DNA of 49,606 nucleotides from Anaerolineales bacterium (GTDB lineage: Bacteria > Chloroflexota > Anaerolineae > 4572-78 > J111), in assembly GCA_020634935.1 (NCBI GenBank), contig JACKAT010000041.1, positions 1-49,606 on the forward strand, in the 5' to 3' direction. Under the pieces are notes generated by a model that was not told where the DNA came from, ran no database searches, and saw only the letters and a program-made list of their open reading frames with translations. The position numbers were made by a program, and so were the translations under genes. Shown here piece by piece: positions 33,643-41,983 of the stretch. How positions within the stretch are numbered: position 1 is the stretch's first letter; every line of letters starts with the position of its first letter.

Positions 33643-35046
33643 TTACAGACTCGGCCCCTGGCTCTCCGGCTGTTTTCTAATAATCACTTCATCTCCGGCT
33701 TCCAAACCCGCCACCACTTCCGTTATATCCTCATCACGCAAGCCCAATTCAACCTCAACCCGCATAGGGGCTTTATCGTCATTGACCTTTTCTACATAAA
33801 TGATCGATGGGCTGGCGTTGCGATCAATCTGAATGGCCCGGTTGGGAATCACCAGCACGGCTTCAAGCCGCTGGGTCTCGATGGCCGCGGTAGCGGTCAT
33901 CCCCGGCAGCGGGTTGGGTTGGTCGCTCGCCGCCGCCACCTCAACCACGACTTCGTAGGTCACAACTCCACCCGAGTCATCGTCGGTTGGACTGGGTGCG
34001 ATATCAATCACTTGCCCGGTAAAAGTTTCATCAGGAAAAGCATCAAGCGTAATCATCGCTTTTTGACTATGCGCAATTCGTCCGATATCAATCTCATCGA
34101 TTTCGACCTCGAGTAAGTAAGACGACGTATCGGCGATCACCATGACCGCGTCATCGGCTTCATTGAGAACGCGCTCACCCGGTTCGATGTCAATCGACAG
34201 AATAATCCCATCGATGGGCGCCACCAAAACCGCTTCTTTGAGATTATCCCGCGCTTCTTGCAGCGCCAGACGCGATTTATCGACATCGGCCTTGACCGAA
34301 GCAATCTCAGCCGGGCTGGGGCCTTCCAGCGCCTCGGCCAACTCGGCTTCATTACTAGCGACCGTCGACCGGGCCTCAGCCAGTTCCGCCTCGGTGGCGG
34401 CTTTGACGGCCAGATTATAGTCGGCCACCGCCGCTTCGTATTCAAGCGTAGCCGATTGCAGCTCATCCGCCTCCGATCTGGCCCCAATGTCACCCCGGTA
34501 GGCAACCTCGTCGTAAGCCCACTGCGCTTTTTTCAGTTCGATCTCCGTCAGGGCCAAATCACTTTCCGCTTTGGTCACTTCATCGGGATCGGGGCCGTCT
34601 TGCAGTTCAGCCAGTTTCAAGCGAGCGCTTTCAACTTTGGCCCGCGCCGAAACGATTTTGGCGGCCAATTCCGGCTCCAGCAGTTTCTCCAGTTCAGCCT
34701 CCTGCTTGGCCAAATCGATATCGGCCTTTTGGACTTCTAACTCCAGATCGTCGGTTGCCAGCCGGGCTAAAACCGCACCGGCCTTAACCGGCTGCCCCCG
34801 CTTGACAAGTACCTCCTCAACCACACCACCAATTTCAAACTTCATCTCGACTTCCGCTTTCGGCCGAATCTGCCCGGCGGCGTTGACCGTATCCACCAGC
34901 GTTTTTGTCTCGACCGGCACAATTTCAACGGACGGATCGTCGCTCAACGCCGGCGGTTCCGACATCGGCGCGGCGTAGTAGTAGCCGGCCAGGCTGATGC
35001 CGATGGTAGTGGCTAAGATCAAGGTAATGATGATGACGCGTTTCAT
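33643..35046 (-). CDS. MacA-like periplasmic adaptor (HlyD/RND-type membrane fusion protein)
   Basis: The 467-residue protein has an N-terminal membrane anchor (VIIITLILATTIGISLAGYYYAA, 3-26). A lipoyl/barrel-sandwich half (PVKAGAVLARLATDDLELEVQKADIDL) leads into a long coiled-coil hairpin of about 150 residues (100-250, rich in Glu/Ala/Leu). The second lipoyl half follows (VLVAPIDGIILSIDIEPGERV), then beta-barrel and membrane-proximal domains (TFTGQVIDIAPSPTDD; VLVIPNRAIQID). GGAGATAA precedes the ATG. Gene order with YIP1, ATPase and permease marks a MacAB-type tripartite system, here probably of a monoderm or atypical envelope since no TolC-like gene is seen. Confidence 0.92.
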   Translation of the reverse strand: MKRVIIITLILATTIGISLAGYYYAAPMSEPPALSDDPSVEIVPVETKTLVDTVNAAGQIRPKAEVEMKFEIGGVVEEVLVKRGQPVKAGAVLARLATDDLELEVQKADIDLAKQEAELEKLLEPELAAKIVSARAKVESARLKLAELQDGPDPDEVTKAESDLALTEIELKKAQWAYDEVAYRGDIGARSEADELQSATLEYEAAVADYNLAVKAATEAELAEARSTVASNEAELAEALEGPSPAEIASVKADVDKSRLALQEARDNLKEAVLVAPIDGIILSIDIEPGERVLNEADDAVMVIADTSSYLLEVEIDEIDIGRIAHSQKAMITLDAFPDETFTGQVIDIAPSPTDDDSGGVVTYEVVVEVAAASDQPNPLPGMTATAAIETQRLEAVLVIPNRAIQIDRNASPSIIYVEKVNDDKAPMRVEVELGLRDEDITEVVAGLEAGDEVIIRKQPESQGPSL

Positions 35047-35158
35047 TGAGTTTATCTCCGTAACATGGGTCAGCGACCAGTTTGTTGGTAGTCGTCGCTA
35101 TAGCGGCATTGATGGCCAAGGGTCAAAACCCTCACTACGAACTTAATAGTTTGATGCG

Positions 35159-35923
35159 TTAGCCGCCAAAACTGCCCCCAAAAATCAACGATGGCAGAAC
35201 GGTCAGGCCCACCGCGATCGCCGCATATACCAGCGTCAAGATAAGTGCCTGGCCGCGACTGATCCGGGCAGCAACTGAGACACCTAACACAACCAGCAGC
35301 AAACTCCACAGCCAAAACAGATCGATGCCGCTCAACAGCGGCACCAGCGGATTAGCTGCGTCAGCCATCGGATCGCCGTTAGCGACTAAAAACGCCAAAC
35401 CGGGATAGCGAATAACGCCATGCGACATCGTAACAAACACGGCCTGAACCAACGCCCCAATCGCCATAGGGATCCGCGCCCAGGTGTTGACGGTAAACAT
35501 CGCACTAAAGGTGATATCGTCGCCGCCAAAAATAAACGACCCAAAGTAAAGAAACGCACACTGCGCCAGCAGGCCAAATATCATAAACAGCAAGCCGAAG
35601 CCTAACGTCGTTGCCAGCATAAACGGCAGCGACAATGTAAATTCCATCGTAGCCCGTGCCGCATCGGCTTGATCCGGCGGCAGGGTGGCTAACTGCTGCT
35701 CCGCCTGGCTCCGGGCCAGGTCCAACACATAGGGGATTTGGGCCACACTAACTGCGGCAAACGTCACGAGCAGCACCAGTAGAGGTATACCCCACCGAAT
35801 CCAGCGGCGATGGGCCAGCACCGCGGTGAAGGTCGCCACCGGCTGGTCGATGATGCCAAACAGCCATCGCCATGAAAATGCCGGGGCAATCTTGACATTA
35901 TTATTTGGCAAAGTCGTTGTCAT
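35159..35923 (-). CDS. YIP1-family membrane protein
   Basis: The 254-residue protein starts with FSWRWLFGIIDQPVATFTAVLAHRR, the usual Yip1-domain lead-in. It has five hydrophobic segments (about 43-65, 103-125, 134-156, 178-200 and 219-250). AGAGAGGAA precedes the ATG. Bacterial YIP1 proteins are frequent beside MacAB genes and may assist membrane organisation or export, but the function is not established. It lies two bases after the small glycine-zipper gene and 112 bp before the adaptor. Confidence 0.85.
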   Translation of the reverse strand: MTTTLPNNNVKIAPAFSWRWLFGIIDQPVATFTAVLAHRRWIRWGIPLLVLLVTFAAVSVAQIPYVLDLARSQAEQQLATLPPDQADAARATMEFTLSLPFMLATTLGFGLLFMIFGLLAQCAFLYFGSFIFGGDDITFSAMFTVNTWARIPMAIGALVQAVFVTMSHGVIRYPGLAFLVANGDPMADAANPLVPLLSGIDLFWLWSLLLVVLGVSVAARISRGQALILTLVYAAIAVGLTVLPSLIFGGSFGG

Positions 35924-35925
35924 GT

Positions 35926-36135
35926 TTATTCCTCTCTCTCTTTCTTTAATACAGCGCGCCAGCTCAGAGCCACTCCCAAGGCCGCCCCACAGGCAACGCC
36001 CAGCCCAATTCCGATCGGAATGGCGTTTAAAGCTACCCCCAGCGCCGCCCCTAAGCCCGCGCCAATCGCGATACCGACATCCATTTTGCTATTACGTTTA
36101 TTTGAGCAGGAATCATTTTCTTGAGTGTAATCCAT
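35926..36135 (-). CDS. Small glycine-zipper membrane protein
   Basis: The 69-residue protein has a polar, basic head (MDYTQENDSCSNKRNSKMDV). Two glycine/alanine-rich hydrophobic segments follow (GIAIGAGLGAALGVALNAI, GIGLGVACGAALGVALSW) and a charged tail (KKEREE). The GxxxG spacing suggests a tightly packed helical hairpin. It heads the operon containing YIP1 and MacAB-like genes, with a two-base gap to YIP1. Its role is unknown; similar glycine-zipper proteins often act as small membrane scaffolds. Confidence 0.65.
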   Translation of the reverse strand: MDYTQENDSCSNKRNSKMDVGIAIGAGLGAALGVALNAIPIGIGLGVACGAALGVALSWRAVLKKEREE

Positions 36136-36557
36136 TTTTCTCCCTCATCATTTGGCAACCATCCTCTCAATTGTAACAATTTCGGACGGCTTTTACATCG
36201 GGCTGAGGGTGGATTAGGTGTGGGTCTATAGGTGGATGGTGATGGGCGAACTTAGTGTAAGCCCAGACGGCTACAATCCAATTATTAACCGGTTAAGATT
36301 TCGTAATCAGCGTCGGTCCAACCTGAGACGGGCGCTCAAACCGCCCGCAGGCCGATGACATTGTAGGGGCAGTATGATATACTACAAAGTATACTTTCCG
36401 TACGCGTTCAGCCCATAGCTGTCGGCATTTTTCTCATGCTACAAATTTCCGGTTACCAGAGTCGGCCATGATCAATCGACGGTTCTCTTTAGCTTTAAAA
36501 CTGACAATTGAAAGCTGATAGCTGACCGCTTACGCCTTTTAATCTTACAGCAGGCTT
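36136..36557. other. Divergent intergenic region without a recognised gene
   Basis: This 422-bp gap separates the divergent efflux and signalling operons, so it must carry two promoters. I see AGTATGATATACT (a short inverted repeat near 36370) and AAAACTGACAATTGAAAGCTG, a phrase typical of the dispersed repeats here, but no convincing -35/-10 pair or RNA. Confidence 0.4.
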
Positions 36558-37805
36558 ATGACCTTAACGATAGAAGAAAAACTAAAACAAGGCATCGAGG
36601 CCGCTGAGGCGGGTCATAAAACCAAAGCCCGGTCGCTGTTAACCGATGTTGTTACGGCCGATGAGGAACAACTTGAGGCCTGGGTGTGGCTGAGCCGGTT
36701 GGTCGATAGTTTGGAAGACAAAATTGTTTGTCTGGAAAACGTTTTGACGTTGGATCCGGACAATCAGTTCGCTCAAAATGAACTGGCCGCCGTCAAAGCC
36801 GAACAGGATCGATTTTTTGCCCCGGTTTATCCGCTCGGAGAAGAAGCCCCGCCGCCGAATGTAGTCACACTGCCTGAGACAGCCCATCAACCGATCATCG
36901 ATACCTATCTCTACCACGATGAATTCGACAACATCTGGCTGTGTCCCTACTGTGCTCAACTCACCGAACCGGACCAACGACGCTGCCCCCACTGCCGCCA
37001 GCCGTTGATCGTCAAACGGCGCACGCGAGAAGAGCGCAGTGTGTGGCTGCGGCGCGGTATTTTTTTGCAAGTGTCGATAATGATGGTGGCGGTATCGTTG
37101 AGTTCGGCGGTTTTTGTGGTACTGGTTAGGCAGCAGGGTATTGTTAATCCTACCCGTTTTTTGCCGCTTTATCTGGGCGGAGAACTTGACAGCCAACTGG
37201 AAAGCAGCCGTCAAATCGTGTTCGACACCTTTCCGGTGTGGGCCTTTTGGGGGCTGGTGGGTTTTCTGGCGTATACTATCGTCATGATTTTTTTGTTGTA
37301 TATTCGAGTACCTTATGGGAATGTTTTATATTTTATCAGCGCCGCCATTAGTTTGGTGATGGGACTATTTGGCATGATCTTTTTCTACAGTTCTGTCCCC
37401 GCCTTGGGTCTCAGCGCCTTTGCCTTTTTGTTGGGGCTGGTACAGTTTATCGTCACCTTAAATCTATGGAACGACTTTACCTTTAAAGAGCATCGTATTC
37501 AACTCCGGCTCGACCGGGATGCCAAATCGCAGGCCAGCCTGTTTCAAAGCGGGCGCAAATACAGTAAAGCGGGCATGTGGGGGTTGGCCGCCATCCATCT
37601 CCGCCGAGCCGTGGCGGCTAATCCGCGCAGCCCGACCTACCATTTGGCCCTGGCGATGGCCTATTTGAATATTAAGCGTTACGATCTGGCCGGCGAGTCC
37701 CTCCAGCAATTTGAACGGCTCGACCCGCACGCCACCGACATCGAGCCGCTGAAAAAACAGATTCGCGCCGGCCAGGCGAAGAAGCGGGCCAGGATCACCC
37801 CATGA
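36558..37805 (+). CDS. TPR and zinc-ribbon integral membrane protein
   Basis: The 415-residue protein has, in order: an N-terminal TPR-like helical region (1-80; AEAGHKTKARSLLTDVV, LEAWVWLSRLVDS), a linker, and a zinc ribbon (C129-x2-C132 and C143-x2-C146). Four membrane helices lie between about 165 and 310, followed by a cytoplasmic C-terminal TPR pair (FQSGRKYSKAGMWGLAAIHLRRAVAANP, YHLALAMAYLNIKRYDLAGESL). It overlaps the histidine kinase by four bases (ATGA), so it belongs to the same operon. It may assemble or tune the kinase at the membrane; that role is inferred from context. Confidence 0.8.
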   Translation: MTLTIEEKLKQGIEAAEAGHKTKARSLLTDVVTADEEQLEAWVWLSRLVDSLEDKIVCLENVLTLDPDNQFAQNELAAVKAEQDRFFAPVYPLGEEAPPPNVVTLPETAHQPIIDTYLYHDEFDNIWLCPYCAQLTEPDQRRCPHCRQPLIVKRRTREERSVWLRRGIFLQVSIMMVAVSLSSAVFVVLVRQQGIVNPTRFLPLYLGGELDSQLESSRQIVFDTFPVWAFWGLVGFLAYTIVMIFLLYIRVPYGNVLYFISAAISLVMGLFGMIFFYSSVPALGLSAFAFLLGLVQFIVTLNLWNDFTFKEHRIQLRLDRDAKSQASLFQSGRKYSKAGMWGLAAIHLRRAVAANPRSPTYHLALAMAYLNIKRYDLAGESLQQFERLDPHATDIEPLKKQIRAGQAKKRARITP

Positions 37806-39445
37806 AAGCGCCATCGCCCTATTTCGACCCGTCCGAATTTACCGAAGACAGCGACGATACCCGGCCTTACAATCTTAAGAACCGGATGGTGCGCAGCGTG
37901 AATAAGCTGCCGCTAACCCGGCGCGTCCATCGGCTGGCCCTGCGAGTCGCTTCTTACTTCCATCGGCTGCAATGGAAGCTAACCTTTGCTTACACACTGT
38001 TCACCGCCGGCACCATTCTCATTCTGGCTATTGTCGCTCTGGCGTTATTATGGTACCTTAACTTCCAATCGAACCTGTACCCCAACGCTGTCGCCGACGC
38101 TATGACCAAAGGCGTGCCGCCCTTAGTCGATTTTCTGGAGCAAGACCCACCCGATCAGGCCGGCCTCCAGCGCTGGCTCGATGACGCCATCAAAGCCAAT
38201 TACCTGATTATGAACGTGCCTAAGGATAAAACTGGCCAAGACGCCGAGACCCGGATACCCGGCTTCTTTGGCGAAGTTGAACTGGCGGCCATTGTCGATC
38301 CGAACGGCAACGTTTTAGCTGTCAGCGCCGATGAAGCCATTGCCCCGAATGAAGCGCTGCAAGGCTATCTCAGTCCACAGGCTGCCACGGTCTTCGAGGC
38401 AGCCTTACGCGGCGAGTCGGATTTGGCCCAGTTGGCTACTCGCGGCGATGGTTCGTTAACCGCGGCCGTGCCTATCTTGGGGCGCGATAACCGGGTCGTG
38501 GGAGCCATGCTGTTCGCCACGCCCGCTTTTCCTATCAGCGAGAGTGAATTTTTGCAAAAGGTTTTGCAGCAGATGATTTTACCGTTTGCCGGCATTATGC
38601 TGGTCGTCGGGGTGGTGGTCGGCGCGCTGTTTGGCTTTTTGATCGCGCGCGGTTTAACCCGCCGCCTGCGCAACTTATCTGAAGCCGCCGACGCCTGGAG
38701 CGAGGGCAACTTTCAAGTTCTGGCCCAAGACAACGCTGGCGATGAGTTAAGCCGCCTGGCTGGTCACCTCAACCACATGGCTATCCAACTCCAAAACTTG
38801 CTGCAAACGCGGCAAGAGTTGGCTGGGCTGGAGGAGCGCAACCGGCTGGCGCGCGAACTGCACGACTCGGTCAAACAGCAGGTGTTCGCCACAGCGATGC
38901 AGGTCGGCGCGGCCAAGGCGCTGATCGACCGGCAGCCCGAGCAGGTCAAACCGCACCTACAAGAGGCCGAGCAGTTAGTGCGCGAAGCCCAACAGGAGCT
39001 AACCACCCTCATTCTAGAACTCCGCCCGGCGGCGCTGGAAGGCCAGGGTCTGGCCAGAGCGCTCAATCATTATGTAGCCGATTGGTCGCGTCAAACCAAG
39101 ATCAAGGCCGATGTCCGCATAAGCGGCGAACGCCCCCTGCCGCTGTCGCTCGAGCAAACGCTGTTCCGGGTAGCTCAGGAGGCGCTGGCCAACATCGCCC
39201 GCCACAGTCGAGCCACCGCCGTCGAGATTTACCTGGGTTGGGAGGCGGATGAAATCAGGCTGGTGATTTCGGATAATGGCTGTGGCTTTAATGTCAGCCA
39301 GATCAACGGTAAAGGCGTTGGGCTACAAAGTATGCGCGAACGCATCGAAGTCTTAGGCGGGTACTTTTTCGTCAAAAGCCAACCCGGTATTGGCACCCAA
39401 GTGATCGCCCAAATTGTTAACCCCGAAAAAAGGAGCGCGTCGTGA
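37802..39445 (+). CDS. NarX/LiaS-type membrane sensor histidine kinase
   Basis: The 547-residue protein has TM1 at about 57-85 (KLTFAYTLFTAGTILILAIV), an extracytoplasmic sensor of about 170 residues, and TM2 near 258-285 (MILPFAGIMLVVGVVVGALF). A HAMP domain follows (RGLTRRLRNLSEAADAWSEGN). The HisKA_3 dimerisation helix carries RNRLARELHDSVKQQ with phospho-acceptor His354. A HATPase_c domain follows (EALANIARHS N-box, SDNGCGF, GVGLQSMRERIEVLGG G-box). The stop overlaps the regulator's GTG (GTGA). The ligand is unknown; the sensor domain has no recognised fold. Confidence 0.93.
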   Translation: MKAPSPYFDPSEFTEDSDDTRPYNLKNRMVRSVNKLPLTRRVHRLALRVASYFHRLQWKLTFAYTLFTAGTILILAIVALALLWYLNFQSNLYPNAVADAMTKGVPPLVDFLEQDPPDQAGLQRWLDDAIKANYLIMNVPKDKTGQDAETRIPGFFGEVELAAIVDPNGNVLAVSADEAIAPNEALQGYLSPQAATVFEAALRGESDLAQLATRGDGSLTAAVPILGRDNRVVGAMLFATPAFPISESEFLQKVLQQMILPFAGIMLVVGVVVGALFGFLIARGLTRRLRNLSEAADAWSEGNFQVLAQDNAGDELSRLAGHLNHMAIQLQNLLQTRQELAGLEERNRLARELHDSVKQQVFATAMQVGAAKALIDRQPEQVKPHLQEAEQLVREAQQELTTLILELRPAALEGQGLARALNHYVADWSRQTKIKADVRISGERPLPLSLEQTLFRVAQEALANIARHSRATAVEIYLGWEADEIRLVISDNGCGFNVSQINGKGVGLQSMRERIEVLGGYFFVKSQPGIGTQVIAQIVNPEKRSAS

Positions 39446-40107
39446 CCGAAGCGATTAGTGTCTTGATTGTGGATGACCATCGGGTGGTCCGCCAGGGAGT
39501 CCGGGCCTTTTTGGAAACCCAGCCCGGCATCATGGTCGTGGCCGAGGCCGACTCCGGCGAGGCCAGTATCCAGTTGGTGCAGGAGCACGCGCCCGATGTC
39601 GTGTTGATGGATCTGGTCATGCCCGGCATGGACGGCGTCGAGACCACCCGGCAAGTCAAAAAGGTCAGCCCGCGCACCCAAATTATCGTGTTGACCTCCT
39701 ACCACCAGGACGAATACATCTTCCCTGCCATTCGAGCCGGAGCGCTGTCGTATCTGCTGAAGGATGCCCAACCGGAGGAGTTAGCTAACGCCGTGCGCAA
39801 GGCCGCCAAAGGGGAAGCCGTACTTCATCCGCGCGTGGCGGCCCGCGTCGTCCAGGAGCTGCATGGCGTCCGCCAGGACAGCCCCAACCCCTTCACCGAA
39901 CTCAGCGACCGCGAACTGGAAGTCCTGCGCCTGATCGCCGACGGCCTGAACAACGCCGACATTGCCGAGCAGTTGGTCATCAGCGAAAAGACAGTTAAAA
40001 GCCACGTCAGTAATATTTTGAGTAAGCTCCATCTGGGCGACCGTACTCAGGCGGCTGTTTACGCCTGGCGAGAGGGTGTAGTCCGACGGACGGATGACGG
40101 AGGATAA
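39442..40107 (+). CDS. NarL/LuxR-family response regulator
   Basis: The 221-residue regulator begins at a GTG with AAGGAG upstream (in AAAAAAGGAGCGCG). The receiver has VDDH near 10-13, phospho-acceptor Asp57 in VLMDLVMPGMDG, VLTSYHQ and SYLLKDAQPEEL with the conserved Lys. The C-terminal LuxR HTH is about 150-215 (LSDRELEVLRLIADGLNNADIAEQL, SEKTVKSHVSNILSKL). It is the cognate partner of the overlapping kinase; targets are unknown. The final 14 bp overlap the methyltransferase start. Confidence 0.95.
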   Translation: MTEAISVLIVDDHRVVRQGVRAFLETQPGIMVVAEADSGEASIQLVQEHAPDVVLMDLVMPGMDGVETTRQVKKVSPRTQIIVLTSYHQDEYIFPAIRAGALSYLLKDAQPEELANAVRKAAKGEAVLHPRVAARVVQELHGVRQDSPNPFTELSDRELEVLRLIADGLNNADIAEQLVISEKTVKSHVSNILSKLHLGDRTQAAVYAWREGVVRRTDDGG

Positions 40108-40837
40108 TCTGACCACCGATCACTTTATTGACATTTATACAGCTCAAGCCGCCGCGTATCATCGCATGATCGCGCCGGAGGATGTCGATGGCAATCTCCT
40201 GCCGGCCATCGAGAAAATCACGTCGCTGTCGGGCAAGCGTATCCTCGACTTGGGTACAGGCAGCGGTCGCTTGCCGCTACTGTTTGGTTCCCAGGCCGGC
40301 CAATTAGTTGGCCTCGATCTGCACGCCGCCATGCTGGCCGAACACCAACGCCAGCGACAGCAGCGCGGTGGGCAGTGGTCGCTGCTGCAAGGCGACATGC
40401 GCTGGCTGCCGCTGCCCGACGGTTGGGCCGATGTCGTCATCGCCGGCTGGGCGATTGGCCATCTGGTTGGCTGGTACGGCGACCGCTGGCGCAGCGAAGT
40501 GCAGCAAGTGCTGGCGGAGATGCAGCGATTGGTTGCGCCGGGCGGCGCGTTAATTATTCTGGAGACGCTCTCGACCGGCAGTTTGACGCCAAAACCGCCC
40601 ACCGACGGCCTGGCCCGCTATTATAGCTGGCTCGAAACCGCGCTAGGCTTCGAGCGCCAGGAAATCCGCACCGATTATCAATTTCGCAGCGTCAACGACG
40701 CGGTCGCCAAAACGGAATTTTTCTTTGGCCCGCAGTTAGCCCAATCTATTCGCGATCAGGGCTGGTTTAGAGTGCCGGAGTGGACCGGAGTGTGGGGCAA
40801 AGTTATATCGGCAGGACTTACGCAAAAACCCAGGTGA
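40094..40837 (+). CDS. Class I SAM-dependent methyltransferase with MITE-derived C-terminus
   Basis: The 247-residue protein has a Methyltransf_11-like core: motif I ILDLGTGSGRL (50-60), VGLDLHAAML (motif II), LLQGDMRWLPLPDGWADVVIAGWAI (motif III/IV), and LVAPGGALIILETL. The substrate is unknown. It overlaps the response regulator by 14 bp and probably belongs to its operon. The last nine codons (AGLTQKPR and stop) are encoded by an inserted MITE at 40812-40934. Removing the element and one target copy gives ...VISGS and a TAA at 40945-40947, so the ancestral protein was slightly shorter. Confidence 0.8.
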   Translation: MTEDNLTTDHFIDIYTAQAAAYHRMIAPEDVDGNLLPAIEKITSLSGKRILDLGTGSGRLPLLFGSQAGQLVGLDLHAAMLAEHQRQRQQRGGQWSLLQGDMRWLPLPDGWADVVIAGWAIGHLVGWYGDRWRSEVQQVLAEMQRLVAPGGALIILETLSTGSLTPKPPTDGLARYYSWLETALGFERQEIRTDYQFRSVNDAVAKTEFFFGPQLAQSIRDQGWFRVPEWTGVWGKVISAGLTQKPR

Positions 40838-40934
40838 CAGTCACTTATTGTCAATAAATTAGCATCGGAGTGGTCCAAACAGGTCGATTTAGCGTGTTTA
40901 AGTGACTGTCACCTTTGGAACTGCGTAAGTCCTG
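40812..40934 (+). mobile_element. MITE-like inverted-repeat element, copy 2 (123 bp)
   Basis: The terminal inverted repeats CAGGACTTACGCA and TGCGTAAGTCCTG are perfect (13 bp). Inner arms AGGTGACAGTCACTTA (40832-40847) and TAAGTGACTGTCACCT (40899-40914) are also perfect. The 5-bp duplication ATCGG flanks it at 40807-40811 and 40935-40939. It lies over the 3' end of the methyltransferase gene. Confidence 0.92.
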
Positions 40935-40943
40935 ATCGGGCAG

Positions 40944-41438
40944 TTAATCCGATGAGGAGATGGGTTCCAGCCGTACTAGCGGCACCGACTCGGCTAGCAG
41001 CCGACAATCAGCATCGGTGGCCGCTAATGGCCGGCCAATCATCATTTTCGATAGATTAGCAAACGCCGTTGGATGACGCTGGGCGTAATTCGCCAATTCT
41101 TGCGCCGCCTCGGCCACCGCTAAGCGATTAGCTTCAGCCGGCCAGCGTCGCCGCCCCAAATAGAGCGTTACCTCCGGCGTTTTTTGAATATTCTGAAACC
41201 AGTCCGATTTTTCGCCCCAGCCCGACGCGATCACCACTTGATCGGTGGTCTTTGCGTGGCGCACCACTTCAACCACCGTGTAACGCGGCAAACCGCTCTT
41301 GCGTCCCCTATGTTGCAGCATCACAAACCGATCGCCTAACAACCAGCCTAATCGCAGCCGGTATAGCCAAATCGGCATGCGTAAAAACAAGCGCATCAAG
41401 CCTCGCGGCTTTTTTCCTGGCGATGTGGCGGTAGCCAT
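40944..41438 (-). CDS. DDN-type (F420-dependent) nitroreductase-fold protein
   Basis: The 164-residue protein matches the deazaflavin-dependent nitroreductase (DUF385) family: LQHRGRKSGLPRYTVVEVV, a central VVIASGWGEKSDWFQNIQ and PEVTLYLGRRRW. Its length is typical of single-domain split-barrel members that use F420H2 or another flavin to reduce diverse substrates. The substrate is unknown and no F420 biosynthesis gene is in the window. It ends nine bases from MITE copy 2, convergent with the methyltransferase. It starts at an ATG with AGGGATGG-like sequence upstream, weak as a ribosome site. Confidence 0.8.
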   Translation of the reverse strand: MATATSPGKKPRGLMRLFLRMPIWLYRLRLGWLLGDRFVMLQHRGRKSGLPRYTVVEVVRHAKTTDQVVIASGWGEKSDWFQNIQKTPEVTLYLGRRRWPAEANRLAVAEAAQELANYAQRHPTAFANLSKMMIGRPLAATDADCRLLAESVPLVRLEPISSSD

Positions 41439-41595
41439 CCCTATAATCCTCCAATTTCCTCATTATCCACCGAGCGAGCCGGGGACCGAACCTATCAGGC
41501 CCATAACTCCCCAAATTCAGCTTGCAGCACCGATTTCACCCCATTGACCGGATTTTCAGGTAAAATAACTCAAGTTGCCACCTTGACGTCCAAAT

Positions 41596-41669
41596 GGGGA
41601 GTAAGAAGTAGGGGGTAGGGAGTAGAGGGCCAAAAACCGCTTACTTCCTACTCCTTACTCCTTACTCCC
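41596..41669. repeat. AGTAGGG-type fold-back repeat (copy 3)
   Basis: GGGAGTAAGAAGTAGG (41596 onward) is inverted against CCTACTCCTTACTCCTTACTCCC (ending 41669), leaving an 18-base loop. It is the third member of the family with 16351-16518 and 21447-21509. Confidence 0.65.
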
Positions 41670-41770
41670 GGCATACTTAGGGCTGTAACGTTGGTTTTTT
41701 CATTATTCCTGAGCAAGGTAGCCACTGGGGTTATAAAATAAGTAAAAATCATATTAATCCTGCCGCAGGT

Positions 41771-41960
41771 TCTGTCTAAAACAACGTAACAACTTAGATA
41801 TGAATTACGCAGTTCAAAAGGTGACAGTCACTTTTTGCCAAAAATAAACGTCCGGTTAGCCCAAATAAATCGATTTATCACGTTTAAGTGACTGTCACCT
41901 GGTTCGATACTCCCAACTGCGTAAGTCCTATTAGAGTTGAAAACTACTTAATCGTAAATC
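41771..41960. repeat. Dispersed repeat split by MITE copy 3
   Basis: TCTGTCTAAAACAACGTAAC and AACTTAGA (to 41798) continue after the MITE as TTAGAGTTGAAAACTACTTA. Joined across one TTAGA they match the reverse complement of 49551-49606, the uninterrupted form at the window's right edge. Confidence 0.8.
41799..41930 (+). mobile_element. MITE-like inverted-repeat element, copy 3 (132 bp)
   Basis: The ends TATGAATTACGCAGTT and AACTGCGTAAGTCCTA match at 14 of 16 positions. Inner arms AGGTGACAGTCACTT (41819-41833) and AAGTGACTGTCACCT (41886-41900) are perfect. The target duplication TTAGA is at 41794-41798 and 41931-41935. The core is close to that of copy 4. Confidence 0.92.
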
Positions 41961-41983
41961 CTCTGATATTGCGGTGAAAACTA

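Noticed and set aside
41895..41925. tRNA T-loop-like GGTTCGATAC segments (also at 13994 and 48291)
   Set aside because: They lie in the MITE right arm, with no acceptor or anticodon stem around them.
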